From the NCBI RefSeq assembly GCF_002078235.1, contig NZ_MSGP01000117.1, positions 1-55,293 on the forward strand: 55,293 nucleotides of DNA. Direction: 5' to 3'. Numbering within the stretch: the stretch's first letter is position 1; every line of letters begins with the position of its first letter. The stretch comes from Streptomyces viridosporus (GTDB lineage: Bacteria; Actinomycetota; Actinomycetes; Streptomycetales; Streptomycetaceae). The position numbers and the translations under genes were made by a program. Below the pieces are notes generated by a model, which made no database searches, was not told the DNA's origin, and saw nothing but the letters and a program-made list of their open reading frames with translations. Below, one piece after another: positions 26,976 through 35,730 of the stretch.

Positions 26976-29117
26976 ATGAACGCCTTGAACACCGGCCGCG
27001 ACGACTTCCTCAGCTGGGCGACGGAGGAGAGAGACGTCGCACTGCCGGCGCGCCTCACGGACGCTGTGCTGACGATGCTCGCGCTGCGCGGAGCGGACCG
27101 CAGGGCGGGCGTGCCGGAGCCGACCCCCGGCCTGCTGCGGCAGGTGCTGCACGAGGACCTGCCGCAGCTGCTGTGCGCCGGCGACGACGAGCTGGACGCC
27201 CTGCCCGGCCTCCTCGGCACCCTCGCCGACCGGGTCCGGGCAGCGGGCCGGCTCAACGCCAAGCGTCACGCACGCCTGCTCGCCGCAGTCGAGGAAGCCG
27301 TGCCCGGCTTCCGCCGCGCCATGACGGACCCGGCGAATCTGACCTGGCACCGCTGGTACGCGTCGCTGCTGACCGCCGACGGTGTCGACCCGGACGACCC
27401 CGCCGCCGTGAGGGCCTGGCTCGACGCCTACGAGAACACACCGCACGCCGACCGGCCGGCTCTGCCCGAGCCGCTGCACCGTTCCGACGTGGCGGAACGG
27501 ACGTTCGCCGTGCGGATCCGTCTCAGCGAGGCGCTGCTCGCCGCGTTCGCCCGCGACACCCGCGAGGCATCACCGGCGGGCCCGCTGCTGCCCACACCGC
27601 CGCTGGACGACCGACGCCCCGACGACGCGCTCAGCAGTGAACTGGAGCGCATCGCCGATGCGCTGACCGACCGGTGGACCGCGGCGGGGCTCACGGAGGC
27701 GTTCGCCGTCCGGCACGCCGCACTCGCCCCCGCCCCGGAGGCGATGCCACACGTCGCGCTCGCCGACCGCATGCTCGACGAACACCTCGACTACTACGGC
27801 GACTCGTCCGTCCCGCTGCCGCCCCCGCCGTCCGTCCCGTCGCCCGACGAGATCCGGGACCTGCTGCACGCCGCCCCGCTGCCCGCGGCGCTCGCGGCCG
27901 GGACCTTCGACGACGAGCTGCGCGACGTCGCGGAACGCTGCGGCCTGCCCGGCCCCGCCACCGCCGTGTGGGCCGACGGCACCCCGCAGGAGCTGCTCGA
28001 GCTGGCCGCCGACGTCCTGGCCGCCCAGGCCGAACGGCTGCCGCCGGTCACCGGCCCGCAGGAGGCGTACTCGTTCGACGCAGCGCACCTCCTCTACTCG
28101 CTGTACGAACGCGGCAGCACCCCCGACTCGATCGCCCGCAAGATTGCCGACGCGAAGTCCGACGGCCTGCCGCCCGCACTGGAGGACGCTCCGACGCCCG
28201 TGTCGCGCAACGCCCCCGACGCCTACGAGCTCCCGGCGCCCGAGGAGCTGTCCCCACTCCTCGGGATGCCCGCCGTCACGGACGCCGACCGCGCCGAACT
28301 CGACGCCCCCGCACACGGACTGGCGTCACTCGTGGACCAACTGGCCGCCACCGGCTGCGTCTTCCGTACCGGCGACACCTACGGGCTCACCCCGCTCGGC
28401 GCCGCCGTCATGCGCCACGTGCTCACCGCCGGCCATGCGGCCGCCCCCGACCAGGAAACCGTGGCGGAGTGGAACGCGGCCGAGACCGTGGCCGCCACCC
28501 GCCACTGGCCCACCCGGATCGCCGCCGCCACGCTTGCCGCGTGGGCCGCGCACCGCGGTGGCACGGACGAGGCATGGGGCGAGCTGCTCGACGCCGTCTC
28601 CGCGGCCAAGGCCGACGAGTCCGATGCCGCCCGCACGTCCGAGTACTTCGCCCGCCTCGATGTCGCCGCGATCCCCGACACGGTGCTGCGCGCCGCGCTC
28701 ACCGACCCGGTGACCGGGGCCGCCGCCCGCGGGCTGCTGCTGGCCCGGGGAGAGTCCGTCCCCGAGGACATGGTCCCCCTCACCGCCCGCGCCACGGTGC
28801 TCGTCGAGGAGCTGGACCAGCGCTGGATCGACGACAGGCTCGGCCATGGGAAGCGCCGGTACGACGCGGGCGAGACGGGCACCCCGGCCGCGGCCGACAT
28901 CCCGCCGACGACCCTGCTCCCCGCCTTCGACACGGCGGCCGCCACCTGGCCCGGCGGCGCTGCAGCCCTCACCGACGCCCTGGCCGAAGCGGACCCGGGC
29001 ACGTCGCTGCGCATCCTGGACACCCTGCACGCCCACCACCCGGACCGCAGGGTGGCAGACGCGGCGGCCCACGCGAAGAAGACGGCGCAGCGGGCATCGT
29101 CCGGGCGCCGCCGCTGA
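26976..29117 (+). CDS. Large hypothetical protein, 713 aa, helical
   Basis: The protein begins MNALNTGRDDFLSWATEERD at the ATG at 26976 (a GTG three codons upstream is possible). It is rich in Ala, Asp and Glu, with long amphipathic helices and no membrane segment. Landmarks are LTWHRWYASLLTADGVDPDD near residue 115, a proline-rich linker VPLPPPPSVPSPDEIRDLLH near 285, AYSFDAAHLLYSLYERGS near 365, and a winged-helix-like stretch LATGCVFRTGDTYGLTPLG-type near 470. The end is a Lys/Arg tail. I think similar proteins occur in other Streptomyces, but I know no function. It is intact among broken neighbours. Confidence 0.75.
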   Translation: MNALNTGRDDFLSWATEERDVALPARLTDAVLTMLALRGADRRAGVPEPTPGLLRQVLHEDLPQLLCAGDDELDALPGLLGTLADRVRAAGRLNAKRHARLLAAVEEAVPGFRRAMTDPANLTWHRWYASLLTADGVDPDDPAAVRAWLDAYENTPHADRPALPEPLHRSDVAERTFAVRIRLSEALLAAFARDTREASPAGPLLPTPPLDDRRPDDALSSELERIADALTDRWTAAGLTEAFAVRHAALAPAPEAMPHVALADRMLDEHLDYYGDSSVPLPPPPSVPSPDEIRDLLHAAPLPAALAAGTFDDELRDVAERCGLPGPATAVWADGTPQELLELAADVLAAQAERLPPVTGPQEAYSFDAAHLLYSLYERGSTPDSIARKIADAKSDGLPPALEDAPTPVSRNAPDAYELPAPEELSPLLGMPAVTDADRAELDAPAHGLASLVDQLAATGCVFRTGDTYGLTPLGAAVMRHVLTAGHAAAPDQETVAEWNAAETVAATRHWPTRIAAATLAAWAAHRGGTDEAWGELLDAVSAAKADESDAARTSEYFARLDVAAIPDTVLRAALTDPVTGAAARGLLLARGESVPEDMVPLTARATVLVEELDQRWIDDRLGHGKRRYDAGETGTPAAADIPPTTLLPAFDTAAATWPGGAAALTDALAEADPGTSLRILDTLHAHHPDRRVADAAAHAKKTAQRASSGRRR

Positions 29118-29214
29118 CATGCCCCGGCCCCGGCCGACAGCCTGCAGGTGCGCCCATCCCGCTGCGTACCAACGCCCGGGCCCGGCAGAGCTTTGCCAGG
29201 GGTGACGGTCGGGG

Positions 29215-29749
29215 AGTTCGGCGGTGAGATGTCCGCGCCGCTGGTGCGGCAGGGGCAGCGCGGCGTCCTCGTCTCCCACGAGACCATCCGCCGTCGGCGC
29301 GCGCGGTCCGGGCGGCCGGGGCCGCCGGCGGCCCCGTGCTCGACATCCTGGTCCAGGGCCGAAGGGACAAGGCCGCGGCCCGGCGCTTCTTCCGCCGCCT
29401 GCTGAAGACGACGCGTGCGGTGCCGCGGGTGGTCGTCACCGACAAGTTGCGCTCCCACGGTGCCGCCCACCGTGAGGTCGTGCCGTCGGTGGAGCACCGC
29501 TGCCACAAGGGCCTGAACGACCGGGCCGGGAACAGCCACCAGCCCACGCGGCAACGCGGGCGTGCGATGAAGGGCTTCCGATCGGTGGGTGCCGCACAAC
29601 GGTTCCTGGCCGTGTTCGGCGGTATCTCACCGCACTTCCGGCCCCGCCGCCACCTGATGACCGCCTCGAACTACCACGCCGAGATGACCGTCCGCTTCGC
29701 GATCCGGGACCGGATCACCGGCGCTGCCAACCTGCCCACCACGGCCTGA
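29215..29749 (+). pseudogene. IS6-family transposase remnant
   Basis: From about 29336 the frame reads VQGRRDKAAARRFFRRLLKT, VPRVVVTDKLRSHGAAHRE (second catalytic Asp), VEHRCHKGLNDRAGNSHQPT, RRGRAMKGFRS-like text and ISPHFRPRRHLMTASNYHAE. This is the C-terminal two thirds of IS6/IS26-type DDE transposases. The N-terminal part with the HTH is short and degenerate (VLVSHETIRRR in another frame). The gene is 5'-damaged and probably inactive. Confidence 0.85.
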
Positions 29750-30137
29750 GCGCAGGCCCGGGCCGCGGGCCCACCACGCCCCGAAGCGCCAGCAGACAGC
29801 CACGCACCCAACAACGTGACAACGCCGGCGAGTGCCTGCGTCTCTGGTCCATCCGCTCGAACTGGTGACCGATCTGCGCGAGTACCTCTTCCAGTTCCGC
29901 CACCCAGACGTCGGGTCGCACATCCTGCATGACGATCACGACAGCCGGCCTCGGGGGAGGTTACGGACTTCCGGCGCCAGATGGCACGGCAGCCGAATGG
30001 ACTCGAGAAGGCGCCTCTGACCAGCAGGGATAGCGAACTGCAACTGGGTTACTGGACATTAGGTTGATACGGCATCAGCTCGATGGACATACGGGGTCGA
30101 CTGACTGGCCCGGTAGATACGCCTCCCGTTGGCGGGC
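29750..30137. other. Intergenic stretch with inverted-repeat copy
   Basis: Between IS6 and IS30 remnants. No gene is seen. It contains copy B of the long inverted repeat (29955-30047). Confidence 0.5.
29955..30047 (-). repeat. Copy B of ~93-bp imperfect inverted repeat
   Basis: On the minus strand it starts CCAGTTGCAGTTCGC and includes TATCCCTGCTGGTCAGAGG and CTTCTCGAGTC, matching copy A (20776-20868) over its whole length with about a dozen differences. The pair faces inward around the LLM oxidoreductase, amidase, TetR and large hypothetical genes. Confidence 0.7.
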
Positions 30138-30650
30138 TCAAGTGGTCAGCACATCACCGCTGTTCAGAAGCTCAGCGTAGACCTCTGCCGGGGTGCGGTA
30201 GCCGTGGATCTTGCGCGGACGGTGGTTGAGCTCGTGGGCGATGGCGTCCAGGTCGGCCTGGCTGAACGTGCGGAGGTCCGCGCTCTTGGGGAGATGCTGC
30301 CGTAGCAGTCGGTTGGTGTTCTCGTTGGTTCCGCGCTGCCACGGGCTGCGCGGTTTGCAGAGGTAGATCGGCATACCGGTCGTGGCGGTGATGGCCTGGT
30401 GCTCGGCCATCTCGCGCCCCCGGTCCCAGGTGAGCGTCCGCCGCAGCTGGGGCGGGATACCGAGGAGACTTCGGGTGAGGTGTGGGGCAACCTGCTCGGC
30501 CTTGAGGCCTTCCGGCAGCGCGATGAGGGCGGTGTAGCGGCTGGTGCGTTCGACGAGCGTTGCGACCGCCGAGGGGCGTGTGTCCATCACGAGGTCGCCC
30601 TCCCAGTGGCCCGGGACGGTGCGGTCCTCGACCTCCGCGGGGGCGGGGTT
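30138..30650 (-). pseudogene. 5'-truncated IS30-family transposase
   Basis: The frame reads VEDRTVPGHWEGDLVMDTRP (first catalytic Asp), VATLVERTSRYTALIALPEG, RRTLTWDRGREMAEHQAITA (second Asp), YLCKPRSPWQRGTNENTNRL (Glu) and LNHRPRKIHGYRTPAEVYAE. The DDE core is complete and in one frame, but the N-terminal helix-turn-helix half is missing upstream of about 30650. It ends at a TGA at 30138. The remnant may still be transcribed but lacks DNA-end recognition. Confidence 0.85.
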
Positions 30651-30823
30651 ACCTGAGGGCGCGTGCCGTCGGCGCCGATCCGGCCAGCACTGTTCGGCAC
30701 CTGCCTCCCGACCTGGGCCGCTCGGTATCGCCGGGGGCCCTTCGCGCGCCGGCGGAGGCCGCGGTGAGTCGTGCCGGGGTCCCGGAGCCGGGTCCGCGCC
30801 GGTGGACGGCCCGGCTCAGCCCG

Positions 30824-31456
<633 letters not shown>

Positions 31457-31731
31457 GGGGGCGGTGGACCAGGGGTGCGTCGATCATTGCTTCGGCGTCC
31501 CGGACGCCGGCAAGTCGCGCGAACGCCAGCAGGTAGCTGCGGGCATTGCCCTGGAGCAGCCGCAGTTCGGCACCGCAGTCCGCGGCGAGGGGCCACTCCG
31601 TTTCGGGGCGCCCCGGTGACGCCTCTTCGAAGGCCCGCAGGCGCGGGTGCCACCGGGACAGGAACGGACGCAGTTCGAGGTTGAGGAAGTTCACGGCCAG
31701 GCACTCCACGGTCATCCCGACGCCGGGTTGT

Positions 31732-31990
31732 TCACGCCGCAGGTTCGAGAGGGCGTCCGCCCCAGCGGATGCCTTCCTTGCTGCGGACGCGGGCGCGTTC
31801 CTTGCGTTCAGCGGCCAGGACGTCGCGGTGGCGGGCGTTGGCGTTGCGCCACCGCAGGTACGCATGCAGGGCCCGGGCCTGCACGGGGTGGTTGGAGCTG
31901 GCGATGGTGATCTGCCGCAGTGGTCCGAAGTGGGCCTCGATCGGGTTCACCCACGAGGCGGCCTTTGTGAGTGGACAATCGTCGCTTCAC
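31732..31990 (-). pseudogene. IS630-type transposase C-terminal remnant
   Basis: The minus frame reads MNPIEAHFGPLRQITIASSN (containing the catalytic Glu), ARALHAYLRWRNANARHRDV, LAAERKERARVRSKEGIRWG and ends RPLEPAA. It is the same tail as at 2186-2350, here with the Glu motif retained. The remaining upstream transposase is missing. It abuts a truncated hypothetical gene. Confidence 0.7.
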
Positions 31991-32112
31991 CGGCAAAGCC
32001 GTGCCAAACCGGCATAAATTCTGACGCCCGATAATCGAACATAAATCCTCGGACTAAGCGGAAGTATCGCGTGTAGGCGAGCGATGTTCTGTGAAATCCT
32101 CCTCGACTAGAG

Positions 32113-32955
32113 ATGGGCAGGGAATACTCGGCTTCTGTGACGACACCTGACATCGAGGGCCTGGACCAGCTTGAGCGTGCCGTTTTAGACGAGGACGTCT
32201 CCTTGGCCACCGCCCTTCGACGGTTTCTGCTCATAGCTGGCTATGCTCGCCAGGAAGAACTCCGTGCCTGGGCGCTGAAGCAGTTAGAAGGGTATGAAGT
32301 CGGCGAGGAAGTGCCCAGGTTTCGAGAGGTTGCGGCAACGCTCGAGATAGCTCTGGAGCCCAGCGCCCCTGGCCGGCCACGAGCAGAAGGTATCCGGCGG
32401 ATCAGCCCGTATCAGCTTCCTCAGTCGGTACGTGATCGTGGCATCGGGGAGCATGCGCCGATCCGATACGGAGTCAGGGAGATGGAGGCTCTGATCGCCA
32501 GGGGGTACAACCTGGAGCTCCGCCCGCCGGGTTCAGCCGAGTACCTGGCGGAGGTGACGAATGAGCTGGGCAACGGCTCCGCCGTCCTGTCGCTGCATTG
32601 GTTAGTGCGGCTGACGGCTCTTCAGCAGGTCCATGATCACATCAGGACACGCTTGACGCAGTTCGTCGCGGAAGTGAGAGCGGCTATGCCGCCCGGCCAG
32701 CGGAATCCCAGTCCTGATCAGATCGATTCGGCCGCGCAGCAGACGTTCAGTATCACGGGAGGTGACGGAACCACAATCAACATTGTCGCGCCAAGCGCGA
32801 AATCCGCTGGTGACAGCACAGCGACCGTTTCTGCCAACGAGCCAGTGCCGACGCTCCTGCAACCCTGGTGGCACCGCAGCTCAGTGATATGGAGCGCCAT
32901 CGCGGCGACGGCGACCATTGCCGGTGTCATCGCTACCGTGGCCGTGGCGAAATGA
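32113..32955 (+). CDS. AbiTii-like domain protein with C-terminal membrane anchor
   Basis: The 280-residue protein opens with a helical domain resembling AbiTii (abortive-infection) proteins: LERAVLDEDVSLATALRRFL, LIAGYARQEELRAWALKQLE and GYEVGEEVPRFREVAATLEI. The middle helices include LHWLVRLTALQQVHDHIRTR. The C-terminus ends with one hydrophobic helix (VIWSAIAATATIAGVIATVA) and Lys, so it is probably tail-anchored. The gene contains at least three TTA leucine codons (near 32185, 32284 and 32600), unlike its neighbours, which suggests recent acquisition and bldA dependence. The start may be ATG 32113 or GTG 32137. A defence role is inferred from the family only. No partner gene is adjacent. 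Confidence 0.6.
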   Translation: MGREYSASVTTPDIEGLDQLERAVLDEDVSLATALRRFLLIAGYARQEELRAWALKQLEGYEVGEEVPRFREVAATLEIALEPSAPGRPRAEGIRRISPYQLPQSVRDRGIGEHAPIRYGVREMEALIARGYNLELRPPGSAEYLAEVTNELGNGSAVLSLHWLVRLTALQQVHDHIRTRLTQFVAEVRAAMPPGQRNPSPDQIDSAAQQTFSITGGDGTTINIVAPSAKSAGDSTATVSANEPVPTLLQPWWHRSSVIWSAIAATATIAGVIATVAVAK

Positions 32956-32994
32956 CACGTTGCTAATGTGTGACCGCATAGACGCCTCAGGCGG

Positions 32995-33630
32995 TTACTG
33001 AGGTTGTAGGCGTGGTGTCGTCCGGGTGAGGCCTGCGCCCGTGAGGCATCCGTCGATGAGGTTGCTGCGGTACTGGATCTCGCGCAGGCCTCGGCGGAGG
33101 GCGCGCATGAGCTGGGCGGGGTCGGTGAAAGCGGTGTTCGCCTGGCTGCGGCGGCGGAGTAGGGACCAGATGCCTTCGACGGGGTTGAACTGCGGTGCGT
33201 ACGGCGGCAGGTAGTGGGCAGTGATCCAGTCGTGGGCGTCGATGAAGGCGCGCATGCGGGCGTCGCGGTGGACGTCCAAGTTGTCCCACACGAGTACGAG
33301 AGGGTGGCCGAGCTGCCGGTGGGCCGCGATCAGCAGGTCGCGGTAGTCGGTCCAGGCGAAGCTGCGGCGCCCGCCGGCCCTGTGGTCCGGGTGGACGATG
33401 GGTCGGTAAATCAGGCGGGAGCGTTCGCCTGGTGTGTAGCAGGCCAGGGCTGCGATCGAGATCCGGCGCTGGGATCGTCCGCGGATCCTCACGACCGGAG
33501 TGGTCCCGCGGCGGGACCAGGTGCGGGCGGTCGGCGGCGTCATCGAGAAGCCGGCCTCGTCCTCGAAGACGAGGTAGGCGTCGAGCGCCGCCGCCGTTCT
33601 TCCGCGGACGGCCAGGTCTCCCTCACCCAT
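32995..33630 (-). CDS. IS630-family transposase, DDE domain (second frame)
   Basis: From the ATG at 33630 this frame encodes about 211 residues with all catalytic acids: Asp in AYLVFEDEAGFSMTPP, Asp in LGHPLVLVWDNLDVHRDARM, and Glu in PPYAPQFNPVEGIWSLLRRR. The first part of the transposase lies in the other frame (33540-34079), which overlaps it by 91 bases. Many Streptomyces IS630 copies are split this way. A programmed frameshift could give the full protein. Nothing else is damaged, so the element may still be active. Confidence 0.85.
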   Translation of the reverse strand: MGEGDLAVRGRTAAALDAYLVFEDEAGFSMTPPTARTWSRRGTTPVVRIRGRSQRRISIAALACYTPGERSRLIYRPIVHPDHRAGGRRSFAWTDYRDLLIAAHRQLGHPLVLVWDNLDVHRDARMRAFIDAHDWITAHYLPPYAPQFNPVEGIWSLLRRRSQANTAFTDPAQLMRALRRGLREIQYRSNLIDGCLTGAGLTRTTPRLQPQ

Positions 33631-34079
33631 CCCGCCACCGCGGCATCGTCTCGCTCGACTGCGCGCCGGGCGGGGATCTGGTGGCTCCGCCCGTGGCGAC
33701 GCAGCATCTGCGCGATGCCCGACAGGGTGAAGCTCCTGTGGAACCGGCGTCCGATCAGGGTCTTGATGCGGGACAGGGTCCAGGTCTGATCCGGCCAGCG
33801 GTGCGCCACTGCACCCTTGTCCAGCTCCAGCTCGAGCACGGTGAACAGCGCGTCGCTGAGCTTGGGCGGTGAGGCCGGCCCGGCCGAACGCAGCCCGTCC
33901 GCGCCCGCGTCCTGCCAGGCCCGGTGCCACCGCTGCACCGAGCGCACGGTGACCCGTAAGTCCTTGGCGATCTCCGCGTTCGAGGCCCCGGCAGCGAACC
34001 GCTCGGCCGCCTCCATGCGGATCCGCTCGCGAAATGCCTGTCTCTCAGGCGTGAGCCCACCGCCCTGCGGATACCTCAT
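33540..34079 (-). CDS. IS630-family transposase, helix-turn-helix part (first frame)
   Basis: The first half of the IS630 transposase, 179 residues: ERFAAGASNAEIAKDLRVTV and RSVQRWHRAWQDAGADGLRS form the helix-turn-helix, followed by LSDALFTVLELELDKGAVAH, WTLSRIKTLIGRRFHRSFTL and SGIAQMLRRHGRSHQIPARR (winged-helix). After AGWVRETWPS it runs into an Arg/Ser tail, while the true continuation is in the frame of 32995-33630. The element lies directly at the left edge of the biosynthetic cluster; the dioxygenase gene ends 253 bases away. Confidence 0.85.
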   Translation of the reverse strand: MRYPQGGGLTPERQAFRERIRMEAAERFAAGASNAEIAKDLRVTVRSVQRWHRAWQDAGADGLRSAGPASPPKLSDALFTVLELELDKGAVAHRWPDQTWTLSRIKTLIGRRFHRSFTLSGIAQMLRRHGRSHQIPARRAVERDDAAVAGWVRETWPSAEERRRRSTPTSSSRTRPASR

Positions 34080-34331
34080 ACAGACGGCATACCGCAGGGA
34101 TCACACTCCGTCAGCCACCCGCGACACCACGGCTACAAGGTCAGTAATTCACCGACAGGCCCGGAGGCATCCCCACCGGGACGCCTCCCGCTTCTTGGGT
34201 GACTGCGCCGAGCGCCTGCGTCGCGATAAAGGCACATATCCACGCCGACAAGAAGCAGGAAGGGAAACCGAGATCCCCAGCCTTTCAACTTCGGAAGTCG
34301 AAGGCGGATGACGGCCGACACGGGAAGCTCG

Positions 34332-35177
34332 TCAACCGGCGCGCTCGGTGATCAGGTTGAGCGGGTTACTGGATTCGTACCAGCCGAGGAATGGAGGACA
34401 GACGTCGTAGCCCAGCAGACGCTGCAACTCTTCGGGGTACTCGCGGACCACATCCATCGGCACCGCGAGATACTGATTTTCCTCCTGTCGCATGTTGCCG
34501 GCGATATAGGACAGGGTCAGCCCGGTACGCGGCTCGGTGGACGAATTACGCCCGCCACCGTGATAGAGACCGCCGAGCCAGATCAGTGCGGATCCGGCCG
34601 GCATCTCAGCGGGCACCGCCTCGTCGCGCTGCGGTGCCCGCTCGTCGTCCCAGCGGTGACTTCCCGGGATCGTCATGGTCGCGCCATTCTCCGCGGTGAA
34701 ATCGGTCATCGCGACCATGACCTGGACCCGGGTAATGGGCGCGGGGTAGGGCCGCAGGTGAGAGGTATCGTCGCGGTGCAGCCACTGCGCACCCTCGTCG
34801 GGCCAGATCTGGATCACCTGGGTTGCGCTGACCTGGATGTTGGGTGAGATGTTCACCTGCTGACCGCTGAACCACACGGGCACGGGCTGCTGAATGAGTC
34901 GGCGGGCAGCCCCGAGGAACAACGGGTGCAGCGCAACGGCGGCCATGTGCCGGCTACGGGCGAACAGCGAGGACATCCGTTTGGTCTTGTGGCCGGAGAA
35001 ATCATTGTCGCCGTAGCCGAACTTCTCCAGCGCGGGACCCAGGTCGGCCCAGAGCGCCTGCCGGGTGTCGGGGTCCAGGAACTCCTCCACGACGACTGCA
35101 CCATGCTGATCGAGGAGATTGCAGACTTGGTCGAGATCGGCGTCGGAGTGTACCGTGACGAGATTTTTGTCGGTCAT
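34332..35177 (-). CDS. Phytanoyl-CoA dioxygenase family hydroxylase (KirHVI-like)
   Basis: This 281-residue Fe(II)/2-oxoglutarate oxygenase would hydroxylate a cluster intermediate. The facial triad is visible: His134 and Asp136 in QWLHRDDTSHLRP, and His206 in LYHGGGRNSS. Arg217 in EPRTGLTLSY is the likely 2-oxoglutarate anchor. The ATG at 35177 follows GGAGGGG by six bases; an ATG five codons upstream lies inside that ribosome-binding site. It is the last gene of the minus-strand group CCR-phosphoesterase remnant-PhyH. Kirromycin-type clusters carry a PhyH gene for tailoring; the equivalence is inferred from context. Confidence 0.88.
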   Translation of the reverse strand: MTDKNLVTVHSDADLDQVCNLLDQHGAVVVEEFLDPDTRQALWADLGPALEKFGYGDNDFSGHKTKRMSSLFARSRHMAAVALHPLFLGAARRLIQQPVPVWFSGQQVNISPNIQVSATQVIQIWPDEGAQWLHRDDTSHLRPYPAPITRVQVMVAMTDFTAENGATMTIPGSHRWDDERAPQRDEAVPAEMPAGSALIWLGGLYHGGGRNSSTEPRTGLTLSYIAGNMRQEENQYLAVPMDVVREYPEELQRLLGYDVCPPFLGWYESSNPLNLITERAG

Positions 35178-35204
35178 TTGTTTCCCCTCCATGAAGGCGT
35201 GCGG

Positions 35205-35700
35205 TTCAGGACGCGATGCCCTTGAGGTTCTGGGCGCGCTCGGTGCTCTCCCACTTCAGGTCCGGCGGCTCCCGGCCGCCCGTACGCCGCGGCCTGCTGG
35301 TGGATCAGGCGCAGCAGCTCCAGGGCGCGGATGATCGCGGCGGTGCGCAGATCGAAAACCTCCTTGATGGCGTACGGCGTACGCGTCCTCCGAGGTGAGC
35401 ACGTCGGTCTCCGGCACATCCGGACCAGGGCCGCGTGCCGCGCCGCACGCCTGGACGGCGTCCTGCGGACGGGTCCACAGCTCGTGGTTTCCCGGAGGCC
35501 AGATGACCTTGGCCCATCGTTGCCTGAGCAGGCTTGGTGTCCGCTCCACGTCGGCGAAGATCTCGGCCATGTCACTGGCCACGACGGGCCAGTCCCGGGG
35601 TGACTCCGGGACCATCTCCTCCACGATGCGACGGTTCTCCGGGTGTGTGACATGTGGAGGTCGCTCCCGGCGTGGAGAGCGCCGTCGCGTACGGGCATGT
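35205..35700 (-). pseudogene. Broken metallophosphoesterase
   Basis: The first frame starts MPVRDGALHAGSDLHMSH, with the Asp-x-His metal motif. After one frameshift it continues PENRRIVEEMVPESPRDWPV, MAEIFADVERTPSLLRQRWA and KVIWPPGNHELWTRPQD with the GNHE motif of calcineurin-type phosphoesterases. A further shift follows near 35410, and in the third frame AIKEVFDLRTAAIIRALELL and RLIHQQAAAYG appear. The GD motif is altered to SD. At least two indels disrupt it, and nothing C-terminal with the remaining His ligands is visible. It sits between CCR and PhyH in the same direction, so it was probably a member of this operon. Confidence 0.7.
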
Positions 35701-35730
35701 GGTGTCTCCTCGTTCAGCTGGGATCGCCGG

